64,000 nucleotides of DNA from Bradysia coprophila (GCF_014529535.1 NW_023503375.1:5765858-5829857), one strand, 5' to 3'; counted from the stretch's first letter, positions 1 to 12,855 are shown. Notes: generated by a model not told the origin, from the sequence alone. Numbers and translations are program-made.

Positions 1-1570
1 CAGAGATCGGCCAGCTATCGTTGATATTCATAGGGATTGAGATCAGCTTTCCAAAACGCCTCCAATCGTCCAATTTAATTAAGAATTAATTAAGAAATCA
101 GTCTGAAAGTTATCGGATTTTTAGGACACTTTTTCGGGAAATGTACATAGCCTGGACTGTTTCAGATAAAAGCGTTGTTCTATGAGTTTGAGTTATTGAA
201 CCAGCTTTCGTCCGTTGCTATCATCAAAAAATATTCAAATTTGACAATGTCATCATGACATAGTAGCCGGAACTATCAGCGGCGCACACCTCTAGCTCTG
301 AAATGAAAATGAAACACACGGCGTTCGATTTAATTTTATAAAGCAATTTATTTTTTAGTTTTTCTTTCTTTCTCTTTTGTTTTCTTTTTCTTTCTGGGTT
401 TGTTTTATTTTAAATGTAATTTTTTGTAATAATTTAATTTACTTTTTCATTAAACAGTTTTCTTACGTGGTAATGTCTTATGCCATTAGATGTTCATAAT
501 TCATTTTAAAAATTTAATTTTTTTTCTCTCTCTTCTTCATCTTTCATTTGTTTCTCGTTTGTTTGTTTTCTTTTCTTTTTAATTAAATTTAAATTTAATT
601 TTTTGTTTCTCTATTAATGAAGATTTTGGTTTGTTCGCAAGAACAATGTTAAGCTTCAAGTTCAATATTTTTGTTTTCTTTTAAAATGTATGTGTGGGTG
701 TGTGTGTAGTGTGGGTGTGTTGTGTTAAACATTTGTCTATTCATTTGAGTTTAATAAATTACGCATATTACACCTTATAGGAATACGATATTTTTGTGTG
801 AGTTTGACAAAGAAATTATTGCATTTGATGATGATAAAATGCCCGAAAAAATTTAATTAAAATTGCAACATTGAATGGGTTTTGCTTTTCGGACATCAAG
901 GCGTACGTAGTTTAACCGTTAAAAAATTTAATCGTGCGTTCTCATCATCGTGTCCATTTCCATTCAGATCGTTTGACTTCAACTTTTAATTGAAAAAAAA
1001 AAATTAATCGAAAAATGGATCACAACGATCGACTGGATTGAAATTAATACAATTCGTCAACAACAATAATTCAGATGACAGCGGACAAAAGGCTGGAAAA
1101 ATAATTTTTGTTTTTTTATTCTCAATTCCGGATCCACCCCACATTACAATATCTATATATAACAAGCGCGGACACACTGATTTGTCGGATAAATTTTATT
1201 TTTTTACTTTTTTCCACTTTCAATATTCTTCGGATCTAACCTCCGTTTCATTTCTTCATCCTCCTTTTTTTCTAGAATTTAATTTTTCTATAAAAACAAT
1301 TACAAGAATATAATATAATAATCCGTTCCATCAATATTACGCCCGGTGTGTCCCGTTTTTGAGAGAAGCTCAATCACATCGCAATATAAATCAAACAAAA
1401 AAAAGAATATTCCGAAATTTGATTGGCAAGTTTTGTGTTTTGTTCCACAATTTTTAGCAAAGGAAAAATTGGATTAAAAAAAAGAAAAAAAAATCTTTGC
1501 AAACAATCTACGTCTCTAAAACTTGTGTTCTTGATGTTGTTTTTTTCCTTTTCCTCGGTTCTATTGCCCC
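1..1570. other. AT-rich non-coding flank, possible Lis-1 3' UTR
   Basis: I see no coding exon here. The plus strand is rich in T runs between about 340 and 620 and between 1080 and 1280. There is an impure TG microsatellite near 688-725. Because Lis-1 ends at 1571 on the minus strand, the right part probably holds its 3' untranslated region, but I could not fix a polyadenylation site. The short open frames here look random. Confidence 0.4.
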
Positions 1571-4500
1571 TTAACGACACTCCCAAACTTTTACTGTTAG
1601 ATCGACACTGCCAGATATCACATAAGGAAGATTCCGATGAAAATCTGTGGAAAATCGCTTTGGTTAGTTCGTTCGTACTCTCGTCAACAGCTAAACAAAA
1701 ACTGATTTTATGCTTCTTCTAAGGAAAGAAAAGCTGACAGCAATGTGGGAAGGCTAAGAGTTTACATGTAGAGGCAGACAGCGGTTCGTTAGGCCACGAT
1801 TTGAAATCTACGCTGCATTATTCTCAGAAGACAAATGGATGTTCTTCAGTTTTTGTTTTTGAGCATTAGTCGTGACGTCAGGTCGTATTTTCGTGAAATT
1901 CATTCTTAAAGGTCAAGATTCTTGAAAATTCTTGAAATCCTGAAAATTCCCAAAATTCTTGAAAATCTTGAACTCTTCAAAAATTCTTGAAAGTCTCGAA
2001 AATTTTTGAAATTCTTTGAATTGGAGCATAAATTTAAGCGTTAGGGTTAGGACATCGTGAAAGTGATTCTTGAATGCTTGGAAACTTTCGAAAATTTTCG
2101 TTTTGAGCATTGGTTGAGACTTGACGTTAGGACACATTTTCATGAAATCGATTCTTGATAGTCTCAAAATTCGTAAAAATTGTCGAAATTCGTTACAATT
2201 CTTTAAATTTGTTAAATGTCTCGAAATTCTTGCAAAATTCACAAAATCTTCAAAATTCTCGAAAATTCGAAATCAACGAAGATTCTTAAGAGTCAATTTG
2301 TCAAAACTTCGAACCAGTTGTATGAAACAGGACAACAATCCATCGGCGATCTTTGGAGGGCGCACAGTAATTGAATCAGGAGACCGACAATACGTAAATA
2401 TGCAACAAAAACTATTTTGGTCACCCTAGTGCAGACCATTTTTTCATGATTTCTGACGTGAAAACATAATTATTTCGAGAATTTTCTTTTGTTGCAAATG
2501 ACTCAGGAGGGTCCCCTGATTCAATTACTGTACACCCTCCAAAAATCGCCGATGTCTTGTTTTTAAGTTGTTCAAAATTTTGGCAAATTGACTCTTAAAA
2601 TTCTCAATAACTCTCGACAATTTCAAAATTCATAAAAATTCTTCAAATTCTTGAATATCTCGAAATTATTAAAAATTCCAGAAATTCTTAAAAGTCTCAA
2701 AATCTTCGAAAATTCTTGAAAGTTTCAAAACTCTTGGATTTTATTAAAAGTGATATAAAGTGGGAAAAATGATGCTTAGAGAGTTTCTGTTAACATGGAA
2801 ATAATGTGTTAAGTGTGAGGGGTTTCAGGGATTCCATTTTTGGACATCTATATATACCTATATACAGCTATATTGAGCTATATACAGGCATATAGAGCTA
2901 TATAATAGCATATTCCTCTGTGAAATGTTTATTTCCAGTGAAATATAGGTAAATATAGCGGTATATAGCTGTTTAAATAGGAATTTATGAAATTTGACTT
3001 CGTACGGGGCTGTCTATATTGCCTCCGGCAATTTAATTGTATATGATAACAAGGCAAAGAGTGGATAATGTAAGTGATTTAAAAGGAAGAATAGTTTTTC
3101 AGCAGAGAAGAAAATGAAGTAAGAGAAATGAAGAGTTTCACATTAAAGGCTTTTGATAAGAATAGGTGTTTCGTACGGGTCGGCGTTAGCTATGTTTCTT
3201 CTAAGGAAGACTTGAAATCGACCTTATGAAGTGCTGCAGGTTGCTACGAATCTCGCGGCTGGGCGTATGACGAGTGATTATTCGATTTATATAGCAAAAA
3301 ATGGAATTTCGCACCAGCGTTTTGACATTTTGTTCAAGGAAAATTTTACTTTGTGAATCACACCGACCGCGAAACCGTGCCTCACTCGACTGACAAACAA
3401 AAGAAGTAACAGATTTGATATCCGAGCGGTAACCGACCAAATCAATTGAAAATCTCTGAAGATCTGTAAATCCACTAACAACAAGAGATGGAACCTTCAT
3501 TCATTCACCGAAGCTTGACAAAGGGTTTTTGTTACAGATTGGTGGCGTTGAAACTATACAGTACGCGATATTTTCCCTGCCCTTCCCACTTGTCCTTCCT
3601 TCGATAAAACGAAAAAATTTCAAAAAATCAATTTTCCCCACTCACCGATAGACGTGCAAAAGTGTTGATGAGCGTACAACGTCTTCATACATCGTTTGTT
3701 ATGCAAGTCCCATACTCGAATTGTCTTATCATCACTGGCCGATATCATGTATTTACCACCTGGATGGAAGGCGATGCCTCGCACCCAATTGTCATGGCCC
3801 GTTAATGTGATTAAACACACGCCAACACTCACGTCCCATATCTGTGGGATGAATGAATTCCGTTGGTCATCCGCTGGATTATATTCGTGCATTGTCCGGT
3901 ACTTACGCGAATGGTTTTATCCCTTGAGCCAGATGCCAAAAACGGTCCTTGATGTGCTCCCTTTTTGTTGTCGACACCAGCCGCTTCGTTGATCGACGCT
4001 GATGCTGAGTCTGGTGCCCAGGCTATACATTCGACCGTGTGATCGTGATCTCTTAGTTCGACCTGAACGGGAGATTGGTGAGAAAAATTGATTATTTTTT
4101 TGTCGATGGCTGTGGGTTCGCCGCACTCACCTTGCACTCCTTAGAATTAATATACCAAACTCTAATCGAATGGTCATTTGAGCCTGTTGCAAACATACTG
4201 CCATCCGGATGCACTCGTACCATTCGGACCCAATCCCTGTGACCGGTGTATGTTTTAACGCAGTAACTGTTACACAATGGAAAACGGTTAAATCGGCTGC
4301 CAGTGATTCGGATTTTAAGTGACACTCACCCAGTAGCAACTTCCCAAACTTTGATAGTTTTGTCTCGCGAAGCTGTTAGCAGGAAATCTCCAGCAGGTAC
4401 GAATGCTAAAGATGATACGTTATGATCGTGGCCATGCATTGTTTTGAAACATTCAAAAGTCTGTTGAAAGTCCCACAACTTAATAGATAAGTCTGCACTG

Positions 4501-6563
4501 CATGATGCTACAGTCGATGTGGGGGAAACGGCAAGATTAGTTTTCGGGGTTGTGTGTGCGTGAAATTCAAGCAACTGGCCGATGTTTACCTAGCACTTTT
4601 CCTTGAGCATCGAAAGCTATATCTTGAACAGAATCTGTGTGTCCCTTTAGTGTTCGTTCGTATTCTCCTGTTTCAAAGTCCCACACCTTAATTGTACCAT
4701 CCTCGGATGACGAAACCATTAAACTAAACACAGGATGAAAGACGACCTGTACGACGAGAGAGGGAGAGAAATGTTTACATGGACGCTCTCTAATCGACAA
4801 ACAAAAGCATTGAATTCAACTAACTCGTGTAATAGTCGCTCGATGACCGCTTAACGAATACTTTTCGGGTGGACGAGGAATCCATTCAGCGGGGCTACGT
4901 TTTGTTTTTGTTGGAGCACCGTCAATCACCTCTTTCTCCACCTCCGACAATTTTGTCTCCAATTCCATCACTTTCTTCTGTAAACGAATGACCGACGTCC
5001 ATTTCTTTTCCAGCAATCCACCGAACTTCTTTTCGATTTCCGTTGACAAATCAGCTTCTTTGCGAAACGCCTCCAATGCTTCTGAGTAATTATTTGTACT
5101 CAAATAATCAGCAATCGCTTGGTTGCTAAATGAGAGAAATTGATTTCAAATGACATTGTAATCGTTCGGTGGGCAGTCACTGGAGGGGTTCAAGAGACAA
5201 GTCTGATAATCTTAGTTTTTGGACGAAATTGAATGAAATTTCCACGAAAATTTTTCAAGTTATCGAAGGTCCACTAAGAGAATGAAAAACTAGAAAAGAG
5301 AGGCAGGGTTTCTGGAAAATATAACAAATAGATCGGGTAGCTCAAGTTATCGAAGGTCCACTAAGAGAATGAAAAACTAGAAAAGAGAGACAGGGTTTCT
5401 GGAAAATATAACAAATAGATCGGGTAGCTCGTCAGAAGCGTTCGTTTTATAAAAGTTGAAACAACTTTAGGCATAAGGCATTCAGTGCAAACAAATGGCT
5501 TGGTACAAAGGGTCACACTAGCCAATAGTTCAAGCTACCTTTGGCCTCTGACGTGGGACTCTGTTGTGCAACATATCGAACGCTTTTCGTCGTAGGTTGT
5601 TTGACGTCTAGACTCGAGAATCCAATTTTTTAGACATTTCTTCTGAATTTCAATGATTGGGATGGACTGTTTGTCTGGATGGATGGACTGGATGGACAAA
5701 TGCAGTCGGTTCAACGTGGCTTCCCAACCACGCCTCAAAGTATGAGGGAAAGTTGTGTGCGAGTCGTTATCTCGCCTAAATGTAGGCTAGACATACGCAC
5801 ACAATATCATCGTATTTGGGTTAGGTCATACGAGTCATTCAGTGTACATCGTTGCAGCCACCAAACACACTGCAACTACACAAATTATAAAGCTTGAGTG
5901 AACTTCAGGAAACAAACCCACATAATTTTAGGACGTTGTCAAAGCGATTTAATCGCAAGAAAAATTCCATGCGGAATTGTCTGACACAGGATTCGAGCCC
6001 GAATCATTTTGGTGGACGGCTAGTACGTAACCACTAAGCTATCCCGTAGAGTAGGACAGATAAGGTATAAGAGCCGACAAGTCGTCGGAAAAGACTGACG
6101 AAATCTACATGGCTAAATCACTTATTTAAACAAAATTTAAATGGAATTAGCATTAACAAGAGTCATAAAAGAAAGATGATGACGCCGAGAATTACTCGTT
6201 CCTATAAGACACGGCACTTTGAGGCCACGGCTTGAAACCTATGACAAATTGCTTTATTACCAGACACGAAAAACATGTGTTCTACGACTTCTGTTATCTA
6301 GAGCTAGAAGGGCTAGAACGAGAGTAGGAAATCCAAATTGCGGTCAAAATGAAAGCACTCGAGCCGAATAAAATGAATGAAATTTTTAAAAATAGTCATT
6401 GGTGGATGTGGTGTGCCAAGCCAAGTTTTCGAATTTTCAACTTGTCATAGGTTTCGAGCCGTGGCCTTATAAAGTACTCAAAGTGTCGTGCGGCACTGGC
6501 CTATCAAATATTTTGTGATACTTACAGTTCCTCGCGTTGCCGCTGAGATAATACCATTTTCAT
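1571..6563 (-). CDS. Lis-1: Lis-1, LisH/WD40 dynein regulator (8 coding exons)
   Basis: Orthologue of Lis-1/PAFAH1B1, the dynein cofactor that acts with NudE on nuclear migration and spindle positioning. Exons on the minus strand: 6563-6526, 5125-4825, 4746-4590, 4507-4330, 4266-4131, 4062-3907, 3841-3646 and 1644-1571. Phases agree at every junction and the sum is 1236 nt, giving 411 aa, the Drosophila length. The protein opens [13 protein letters not shown], followed by a LisH dimerisation motif (residues about 7-39), a coiled coil (about 56-82) and seven WD40 repeats to the end. It ends in KVWECR. The tiny first exon carries 12 full codons plus two bases. The last exon, with the final WD repeat half, lies 2 kb downstream across a repeat-filled intron and is easily missed. 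The gene looks intact; I know of no reason to call it a pseudogene. Confidence 0.96.
1900..2760. repeat. TTCTTGAAA-rich low-complexity tract in the last Lis-1 intron
   Basis: Dozens of degenerate copies of a TTCTTGAAA / CTCGAAAATTC unit run through 1915-2290 and resume at 2600-2745, on either side of an inverted-repeat element. Similar tracts recur near 18170-18290 and 50280-50460. It does not code. It looks like a degenerate simple repeat that was split by an insertion. Confidence 0.6.
2281..2604. mobile_element. Inverted-repeat (MITE-like) element in a Lis-1 intron
   Basis: The arm at about 2281-2385 and the arm at about 2505-2604 are reverse complements with roughly 80% identity by eye. 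Both contain the segment AGTAATTGAATCAGG and a CATCGGCGAT motif. The loop is about 120 bp. No open frame suggests a transposase, so this is a non-autonomous element or a simple foldback. I could not define a target-site duplication because the flanks are low-complexity. Confidence 0.65.
2835..3010. repeat. TATA-type palindromic simple repeat plus foldback end remnant
   Basis: Repeated TATATAGCTATATA-like units run from about 2848 to 2965. They are followed at about 2997-3011 by ACTTCGTACGGGGCT, which is identical to the right terminus of the large foldback element at 59081-62306. I read this as a solo terminal fragment of that family beside an AT-rich simple repeat. Confidence 0.45.
5256..5429. 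repeat. Two-copy tandem duplication, 87-bp unit
   Basis: Bases 5256-5342 and 5343-5429 are copies that differ at one visible position (GAGGCAGGG versus GAGACAGGG). They lie head to tail in the first Lis-1 intron. The near-identity points to a recent duplication. No gene function is implied. Confidence 0.9.
5735..6065 (-). mobile_element. tRNA-derived SINE (minus strand)
   Basis: On the minus strand, TAGCTTAGTGG (6041-6031) matches a pol III box A and GGCTCGAATCC (5999-5989) matches box B, about 31 bp apart. That spacing fits a type 2 pol III promoter. The head does not fold as a full tRNA and continues into an unrelated body toward about 5735. This is the structure of a tRNA-derived SINE rather than a tRNA gene. 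The 3' limit is uncertain; near 5750-5810 there is a hairpin formed by GTGTGCGAG and its partner. Confidence 0.6.
6199..6508. mobile_element. Palindromic repeat next to the Lis-1 first coding exon
   Basis: The left arm near 6199-6255 and the right arm near 6435-6508 are reverse complements around a core of GACACGGCACTTTGAG and GGCCACGGCTTGAAACCTA. The element sits in intron 1 and ends about 18 bp from the first coding exon (6526). Related single cores occur near 1790 and 7240, so this is a dispersed family. No coding capacity is visible. Confidence 0.6.
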
Positions 6564-9500
6564 GTTCTTTTATTAAAACAGTTGAATAGTAAATTGGTTG
6601 TTTTTCCCGAAGAAAATGCACAAATACTCTCGTCTCGCAGATGTCAATGTAGTATATTCATCTGAAAAAATAAAAGGAAAACAAAAATCGATTAATTGGG
6701 TGACAACAAAAACAATTAATTTAAAGAGTAAAAAAAATGAATTGCGCATTCAGCAAAACGTCCACACAAAAAGGACACTCATGTCACCTATACGTCCCAT
6801 CCCATCCCAATAATAAAGTTCGCCTGTCAAAATTTGTTTGAAAAAATCGAAATCGAGAGACCAGATGAGGCAAAGACGTCACACAACGTTCAGAATTCCA
6901 GAAAAAACAAATCGGGCTGATGATCCATAAATGACATCCTCATTTCAGTGTTGCCATACTTGTGTTAAATCGTTGATAAGTCCATTTTGGGGTGTCGAAT
7001 ATATGACCGATCCTCCCAAATACTACATCTAAGTAGGGAACTTCCCAAAACACATACTTTTCGAGTTCTAACTATGTCTGTCAACACTGAATTGTGGACG
7101 TCCTTTATGCATGTAACAGAAGAAACTTTATTTCGACTCTGGTGTGCTTGTTGATTCACCAAACTGCAACACAAGCAACACAAAATTTAGTAGTTGCTTA
7201 TGCCGACAACAACACAGACTACACATTTGTAACAATCCATCATCTAGCCGCGGTTTGAAGTCAATGCCATATTGTTACTAAGCAATAAGAAGACCTGAGG
7301 ACTAGGTATACCTTAGTTTTCTATGTAGAATTGATGAGGAAGGAAGGTATGAGGAAGGTATTGATGCCAAATAAGAAATAAATTTTTTGTTGAGAAACGA
7401 AAGGCGTGACAGCTTGTCAGTCAATTAAAATGTTATTGTTTTGTACAAAAATTTAGGCCAACTGAGATATAGCATTGTAAGCCTTACAATCCTGCCCTAC
7501 CAACGCATAAAGCTTACTACAAAAGAGACAAGATTTTGAGAGAAATTCTCCCACGAAATCGTGCATCTCTTTTGCACAAAGTTTGTGTATGTTGCATGGC
7601 CGTATCGTTAGGACCTGTCCAAAAGAAAATTTTCCAGTAGACCAAACTGGCAACCATATGTTTCGATCTGTATATGACGGACTGATGCATGCGAAATATT
7701 TTAAGCCAGGGTTGGACTGGCTCGAAAAAGCTCCTAGGAAACCACAGGCAACACATTTCGAAAACGGCTATAACATAAAGGCCCTTCGTCAATCGCCCGC
7801 ATTCACCTGTTTTAAGTCTAAATTTATTATTTGTGAATGTCGCAATCACGCCTGATTGGATGTGGTGGGATGGGATGAATTAACACAAAACATTTTCCAC
7901 ATTCAACCTTAATGGCCCAGTAAGTGTCTCAACGGGAGATGGATGCCGAGACATTGCATTGTACGTCACGGCCACCATTGTCGCTTTATATTGTATTTTC
8001 AGTGGGAGTGCGGGGTGTAGACTGTCACGGACATATTTTCATTAATTTTTTTTCCACTCGGCTCTACGAATCGGAAAAGCAAAATGTGGATTCATTTAAT
8101 ATGCACCGCCCGTCCATTATAATTCAAGTGGAGATACGAATTTCGACTTAATTAAACTAACATTCTAATGTATATGCAACCGCGAACATCTAAATGTAAC
8201 AGATGTTCCATTCGAAAGTTAATTAAATATCAACACGACCAACCAAACACAATCCATTCCATATACCACACAACAATCGATTAGAGCGTCGCTAATGGCA
8301 AAACGTTTACCGTATAAACATCATAAATAAAACGGAAAGATAAAAATTGAACGCCATTCGTTTAACGTCTATTTTTACTACCCTTCACAACCGTTCACCA
8401 CCATTTTTCACGAACGTCACATCATCGACTTCATAAAACAGAAAATCAAAAACAGGTAAACTGTCTGCACGAAACACGAAACGCAATTTGGCACACAAAT
8501 CGGAATAAAATTTTCGATCAAAAGCCAGCACGAGAATGTCAAGTCCTTCAGCCGAAATATATCTGTCCACCCAAAAGAAGAAAAGTTTGTTGTACACAGA
8601 AGACGAAGAAGAAAAAAAAATCGATACCGAAACGGCATGAGCACTGTAAAGACACCTACAACATACAATTCGTACGTAGGTCACGAACAGTGAATGCACA
8701 CAGTAGACACACGACACACAATTCGTTTTTTCTCTTTGATGAAGTGACGACAAACCGCAATGAATTGAACAATAATGTTAGAAGAGCAATTAGATACGAA
8801 GCTCTGGCTACGAAGCTCAAGCAATGCTTTGAGAAAAACTTATAGAAAATGAAGAAGAAAAAAACCTTTGAAATCACACAACACACAACGTACTCAGTCA
8901 CCACACTTACCGACGTAATACAACACCGAAAACAAGTTCTTTTTTGTCTTCGGATTAATCGGTCAGAGTTTCAATGATTTAATTCGATTTGAATGTGTAA
9001 ATTCCGTTGAAATCTAATGAGATTTTCGGTGTATAAAACACTACGACGGGTCTTCGATTATTTTTCTTTCTTTCGGTAATTGAATCACTCGAAGTGCGAA
9101 TACTTTTCGAATAGATAAACCCCGATGAAACAAGTGCGTTTGGCTAAGCTTTCACAAAAATTCGTTTTTTAGTTTGCTGCTGGCTCTGTTCGTTCAATAA
9201 ATTGATATTTCTTCAAATGGTTGATTGCGAATGAAAAGCTCGCGACGACACGGTGAAAATGGCATTTATGAGCTCATCGAAACGAAATATTCCATTCCGG
9301 GCGCATGCCCGGTGAACATGTTTTATGATGAATTTATGGAGGAATTTGGTTGGAAAAATCAATACGATTAGAGCACAGGGGTAGCGATAGATGTATTAAA
9401 GGCGAACCGTTCTATTGAGGGTTTCATTTCATTTGAAATAATCGTGTGTACGTGCGTCGGACTAGAAATATGTTCTTTGCAGCTCGTTGCATTAACAATC

Positions 9501-9875
9501 AATTTGATTCTTAGTGAAGACATTGCTGCGAATCGGATTAGTCAGAATTAATGCAAATTTCGTTCGGAGAAGCGTTCCTTTAAGAAAAACAAATTTTTGA
9601 TGACTAAAGTTCCGAGGTTTTTTATTTTAAACAGAAACCTGTGTTAATTGGCATAAATATATCAGTAGCGGCATTTAAGTGTTGCTACACGCCACCGAGG
9701 TGTTCTAATTGATAGCGACCGAATGTCTGTTCAATGTCGTATTCAAAGATAACAAAACGAAATATTCAATTAATTCTTCGAGTTTGAGGCTAAAATTAAT
9801 GAGACGTCGGACTTATCGCAATAGAATGGAAATTAAGCTTTTCAACTTTCATTGTGTTCCATAAATGGTATTTAG
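6564..9875. other. Upstream region of Lis-1, no coding gene seen
   Basis: No convincing coding exon. The Lis-1 coding start is preceded on the minus strand by a possible acceptor (ATAAAAG just before AACATG), which suggests an untranslated first exon farther upstream. One candidate donor is GTAAGTGTGG at 8910-8901, with the exon ending at 8911. This is inference only. A core of the GGCCACGGCTTGAAA repeat lies near 7240. Confidence 0.35.
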
Positions 9876-10036
9876 GGCAATCAAATTTCAGTCTAAGTTT
9901 GCTTCAGCTGGTTCACTAGTCCAAACAATAATGAGAGTGCTTTTATACAGATTTAACAGTATACGAGTGGTAGTGGTAGAACCGTATAAACCTGAATATC
10001 CGCTGAAGCAAATTTCGGCTGATATTTGATTGCCCT
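9876..10036. mobile_element. Short inverted-repeat element (GGGCAATCAAATTTC termini)
   Basis: The left end (GGGCAATCAAATTTCAG) and the right end near 10010-10036 are inverted copies. Both arms contain GCTTCAGC and its complement. Looser relatives with the same GCTTCAGCTG/CAGCTGAAG pairing and a central CCGTATAAA lie at about 26550-26720 and 49985-50110. It is a non-coding MITE-like element about 160 bp long. Confidence 0.6.
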
Positions 10037-10090
10037 TTCCAGTATTATAAATCGGATTGGAGTCCTCGAAAAGGTTGCACAAAATTTGTT

Positions 10091-10690
10091 GACTTTCCAT
10101 CGCACCTCACACCATTTGGTGCAGTGGAATCCACTACACATACGGCGACAGATTGAGTAGTCGGGGAAATGATTTGGATTGCAATCGGTAGTGGTTCAAA
10201 TACTGATAGCAATGGTACAAAAAAAAAATGATTCCATGGATGCAAGTGGACCTGGTGGAGACTCAGCGACGTTCAGAAATGACTATTTTGGAAAGTCGTC
10301 AACGTCGGGTGTCCTGCGAAATACATTTTCTAATTAGTCCAGGAGACTGAAGACCATGTCTGCGACGAATTACAAAAGTGGATTTTTTTAGAACGATGTT
10401 CAAAGAATGCATGCAATTCAACTGCACTTTATTATCATGACTCTCTATCTGTAAGACCAATAAGAATATATATTTCGCATGATTCCCGACGTAAAGATCT
10501 TCCGAAAATAAAAATCTCTGAACTTCAACGAGTCGCCACCAGCTTCCCTTGCATCCATGGAACCATTTGTTTTGTAATATTGTAATTAGAATTTCAACCA
10601 CTGCCGATTGTAACCCGATTCACTTCTACATCACTCTCTGCAGCCGTAGGTGCCGCGGATTCCGCTGAATCAAATGGTGCGGTTGAAAAT
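10091..10690. mobile_element. 600-bp inverted-repeat element, ACCATTTGGTGC family
   Basis: The left end carries ACCATTTGGTGCAGTGGAAT and the right end carries its diverged inverse near 10645-10690. Sub-terminal parts also pair (GGATTGCAATCGG; GGATGCAAG and its inverse near 10548). The right half, 10470-10725, matches 20440-20715 in the same orientation, so at least two copies exist in the window. No transposase reading frame is seen. Confidence 0.65.
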
Positions 10691-10725
10691 CTAAAAATTT
10701 TTGTGTAACCTTGTCCACCTGATTG

Positions 10726-12855
10726 ATTTCAAACATTTCGAGAATGCATCCATATGTTTGATTAAGGTTCGTTGCGTGCACCTTGCGCAACCGTCATAGC
10801 TTGGTTTTATTGTGAGTCTGTAGTGGGCATTCTTACTTTCCTCTGTAAAAAGGGTTTTGTGGTCCGATAGGCTGAACAACACTTCTTGCGAAGCTAATGC
10901 CATTGGGCATTAAAGCATACTTTACATGTCTGTGAGACATCATCAACGAATTTGTGTGACAACGCAGACTTCGGATAAGCTGTGCGTTGTTGGAATTGAC
11001 AATGATGCTGCGTTTGCCATTGTAATCCGATAATCACCACAGACTGAACAATGGAAAATCCAAAATATTGTCGTTCCCATCAACGCATAATTGCTCGTGT
11101 GTTTTCGGCCTAATGAACAGTTCATGGAAAATGACATGCATTCACCGATAAAATTTAGTTTCGAACTAGGCTAGGCAATTAGCATAGAATTTGACTGTTG
11201 AATGTACGTAATATATGATCGGAATTAAAGTCCCACTCAATGGTTCAAAGTTAGCTCGGGAATAAATCACTCAAAGGAATCTTTCATTCAAGCAACGTTG
11301 ATTCAAGACAATGAATTTCGAATTACTTTGATACTGAATTCCGACCATAATTTCTCAGTCCTGCAATTGATCTTTGTTTTCATTTTCATTTAGCATTAAA
11401 GTTCAATCGTCTGAGATTATTTACCTCACATGTCGTGTTTAGGCTTTTAATAAAGTTCAAAGATTATCACAACACGAAATGAGAATTTTTTTTGTTTTGT
11501 TTTAATTGTTCAATGAGAATCTCTCACAGACTCATGCCACTCTATTATGCATTTATTGTGTGTCGACATACCAACGTACGTAAGCCAACAGTTTTGGTTC
11601 GTTTGCTTGCTGTAAAACTAAATCTCATTTACGGATTAGCTATGACTAATTCCAATCATTCGTAATCGCATACTTCGTAATATATGTGATCATACTGTCT
11701 AAACAAAACACACGAAATTTATGCAGTGAATTTCGAGTTTCGACTGTTTGACAGGTTACGAAGTGGTTTTTTTTTAATAGAATTTATGATTTTACAACAA
11801 AAATCTCAAGAGGATAATAACTTACAGATACACTCACGAAAATGTATGGTATACAACAGAGTAAATAAACTGATTTTGTAACCATCAGTGTCTATTCTTG
11901 GACTATTATTCAAATCACGGTAGACAAAAAAAAACGTACATCACAGACCAACCATCATATTGTATAACAACAATGAACCACAGACAAATCAATATTAGGT
12001 GAGAAAAAAAATGGAAAAGCGCGACAAATCCACTGATCTTTTAGCGACACTTCTAGGAAAAATGCGAATGCGAAAATTCGTAAATTCACAGTCATTTAGT
12101 TGGAATAGTTAGAATAGAACGCCAGACATGCATTGCACTTGAATTATAGATTTATAGATAACCCACAGCAATCAAAATATTCAAACCAAAAAAAGCTTTC
12201 TCTCCGAGTTAGATTTTTTTTTTGTTACGGCCATCTTTTCAATTTTTGATTGGCATTTCACACAGAATTTTTCTTTCGAAAAACATTTCTTTCCATTCGT
12301 ACACAATTCACATGTAACAATAAACGAAATGTACAGCTGCTGGCTGCTCGTTGGTTGTACTTACAACAAAATTATTTCTTCTTTTTGATTTAATTCACAA
12401 TTAAGTTGCCTTTTTTAATTGATTAGAAAAAAAAATATTAGCAAAATATACACTTCGATTCTTTTCGCTCACACACAACTCACAGGTCCGTTTCCAGTTG
12501 TTTCTTGTCGTGCAGAACTCTCGATCAACACTGTGTGTTACACAAAAAAAAAATTGAACGTTGGCAAATTTGAAATTTGTTTGTCCCAGCCGAAATTGTT
12601 TCGTTTTTAAAGAAAATCGTTTTATGAAAAAAGTTCAACTGAAACATATACAAAAAATTCACCACATCAACAAAAATGACGAGAATCATCAGAGTAGGTG
12701 AATTTTTGTATGAAATCGGCCATTTTATCATCAACTGTGGTGTGTAACCCGCGTATCTGTACTGCGTGACCTCCCCAAAGTATACAGCCTTGATCCATAG
12801 AACCATGACCACAAAAATATTCTTTGTTATTTTGACAATTAAGGTAACTTATCTG
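10726..12855. other. AT-rich intergenic stretch, nothing recognised
   Basis: I find no coding exon, RNA gene or long repeat here. Poly-A and poly-T runs are frequent from about 11750 to 12650. The short open frames on the minus strand (for example 10691-11137) show no familiar motif. Confidence 0.4.

Noticed and set aside
1913-2429. Frames of about 100 aa rich in phenylalanine, lysine and asparagine
   Set aside because: They come from the TTCTTGAAA low-complexity tract.
5985-6055. A tRNA gene on the minus strand
   Set aside because: Box A and box B are good, but I could not fold proper acceptor and anticodon stems, and the sequence runs on into a non-tRNA body. A SINE fits better.
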